A stretch of 7,070 nucleotides of DNA from Promethearchaeota archaeon. Lineage in GTDB: Archaea > Asgardarchaeota > Lokiarchaeia > Sigyniarchaeales > SOKP01. Positions 6,233-7,070 of this stretch are shown here, in pieces (the first letter of the stretch is position 1; each line of letters starts with the position of its first letter). Location of the stretch: assembly GCA_030615145.1 (NCBI GenBank), contig JAUWZT010000189.1:1-7070 (forward strand), written 5' to 3'. The notes below the pieces were generated by a model. That model saw only the letters and a list, made by a program, of their open reading frames with translations. It was not told the origin of the DNA and did not search any database. The position numbers and the translations under genes were made by a program.

Positions 6233-6853
6233 ATGATTGAGAAAATTAAGACGATTTTAAGAAACAAATTAGTGAACAAATTAGCGTTAATACCTATGTT
6301 AGGTTCAATTCTAATAATAATTTCACTTTTCACACCATTTGCAATTTCTAGGGGGGAAGAAGGGATATCCATCTCAAGTCAATCCAATGTGTGGTATTGG
6401 GGAATTTATCAAGAAAAAGATCAAATATTTTCATTAACAATACCTTTTATGCTAAATATAGTCCTATCTATGATTATACTTTTCTTTGCGATTTCAATAT
6501 TTATACTTTCTATAGAATTTGGTTTAAATAAGTTAAAAAGGAAATTATATGGAGAATTAATATTTATTTTTATTGTTCTCATTTATCTCTCAATGATTTC
6601 AACCATAAAATTAATAGAATATGCCTTTTCTCTCATGCCAGATTTAGAACCCGTCTTATTCACTTACGCTCCTTTCTGGAGTTACCGGTTATATGGTTTT
6701 GGTTATTTTGGGATCTACATTGCTATCTTTTTAGTTGTAGTAGGAAGTATTATTTCTTTAAATGAGTCAAAAAAAAGTTTTTTCTATCTAGAGATTATTA
6801 CTTTTTTAATTTGGATATTTAGTACATTTTTTTTATTTTTAATTGGTCAATGA
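6233..6853 (+). CDS. Five-pass membrane protein of unknown function
   Basis: 206 residues with about five hydrophobic helices, at roughly 18-39, 69-93, 107-127, 157-176 and 183-204. The loop between helices 1 and 2 (40-68) contains a Trp/Tyr patch NVWYWGIY (52-59). The loop between helices 2 and 3 is basic (NKLKRK, 99-104), so it is probably cytoplasmic. The loop between helices 3 and 4 (128-156) is aromatic and proline-containing, probably outside. There is no ATPase, protease or transporter motif, so calling it an exporter or protease would be unsupported. It begins 18 bases after the fourth small membrane protein with only a weak purine stretch before the ATG, so it is likely the last gene of the operon. 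A membrane partner for the small proteins is possible but inferred only from position. Confidence 0.75.
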   Translation: MIEKIKTILRNKLVNKLALIPMLGSILIIISLFTPFAISRGEEGISISSQSNVWYWGIYQEKDQIFSLTIPFMLNIVLSMIILFFAISIFILSIEFGLNKLKRKLYGELIFIFIVLIYLSMISTIKLIEYAFSLMPDLEPVLFTYAPFWSYRLYGFGYFGIYIAIFLVVVGSIISLNESKKSFFYLEIITFLIWIFSTFFLFLIGQ

Positions 6854-6997
6854 GTTATTTTATGGTGATATGGTTCATAGCGATGATGATATATTTAACA
6901 TCGGAAAAAATTTATTATCAATGAGAGCTATAGAACCAAAAAATATTGGTATGAAAAAAAAAATTGATAAAATTTTATAAATTCATAATTCAAATTA

Positions 6998-7004
6998 TTT
7001 TTTT
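6998..7004 (+). terminator. T-run, possible archaeal terminator of the radical SAM operon
   Basis: Seven consecutive T bases in an A/T-rich stretch, about 145 bases after the last gene of the plus-strand operon. Archaeal RNA polymerase often stops at T-runs without a hairpin, and none is seen here. Between the last stop codon and this run I see no convincing gene, only short open frames. The composition makes chance T-runs common. Confidence 0.25.
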
Positions 7005-7070
7005 ATTGATTCTAATTATCTAAATTAAAGTGATAACATCCAACTTCCTACTTCTCCACAATTACTATTA

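Noticed and set aside
6862..6924. Plus-strand 20-codon frame starting MVIWFIAMMIY right after the last gene
   Set aside because: Too short, no Shine-Dalgarno, and it overlaps another frame; a hydrophobic peptide of this size arises easily by chance in this composition.
7025..7070. Possible C-terminal end of a minus-strand gene entering from the right edge (ending GEVGSWMLSL)
   Set aside because: Only about 14 codons are visible, which is not enough to tell a gene end from chance.

Overview
The window is AT-rich and reads as archaeal. Start codons often lack a strong Shine-Dalgarno, several genes have A/T-rich TATA-like blocks about 25-50 bases upstream, the proteins are rich in Ile, Lys and Asn, and there is no sign of bacterial sigma-70 promoters. 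The style of the proteins (MoxR/CoxE pair, SPASM radical SAM enzyme, a TIGR04076-like remnant, many small membrane proteins) suggests an Asgard (Promethearchaeota, Lokiarchaeia-like) genome. That placement is inferred from general impression, not proven.

Left part, minus strand (1-1272): a MoxR-type AAA+ ATPase is followed downstream by the first 121 codons of a CoxE-like von Willebrand A protein that runs off the window. Together they are a standard ATPase plus VWA-adaptor chaperone pair. A divergent intergenic region (1273-1549) holds TATA-like elements for both directions and a short interrupted palindrome.

Middle (1550-2563): a metallo-beta-lactamase-fold hydrolase on the plus strand ends base-to-base against a convergent minus-strand remnant that looks like the central part of a TIGR04076-family protein.

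Right part, plus strand (2659-6853): seven closely packed genes that look like one operon. In order they are a radical SAM/SPASM enzyme, three tandem 82-residue single-pass membrane proteins, a class I methyltransferase with a C-terminal TPR region (overlapping the third small gene by ATGA), a fourth divergent copy of the small membrane protein, and a five-pass membrane protein. The four small proteins share a conserved N-terminal segment and a conserved C-terminal tail (Y..G..YST.K.KDF) on either side of a poorly conserved transmembrane helix, and none contains cysteine. A SPASM enzyme next to multiplied small substrates-in-waiting is the usual layout of a ribosomal-peptide or protein-modification cassette. 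The working hypothesis is that the radical SAM enzyme, perhaps with the TPR-methyltransferase, modifies the small membrane proteins, probably in the conserved tail. This is the possible undescribed system in the window. The final 217 bases hold no convincing gene.
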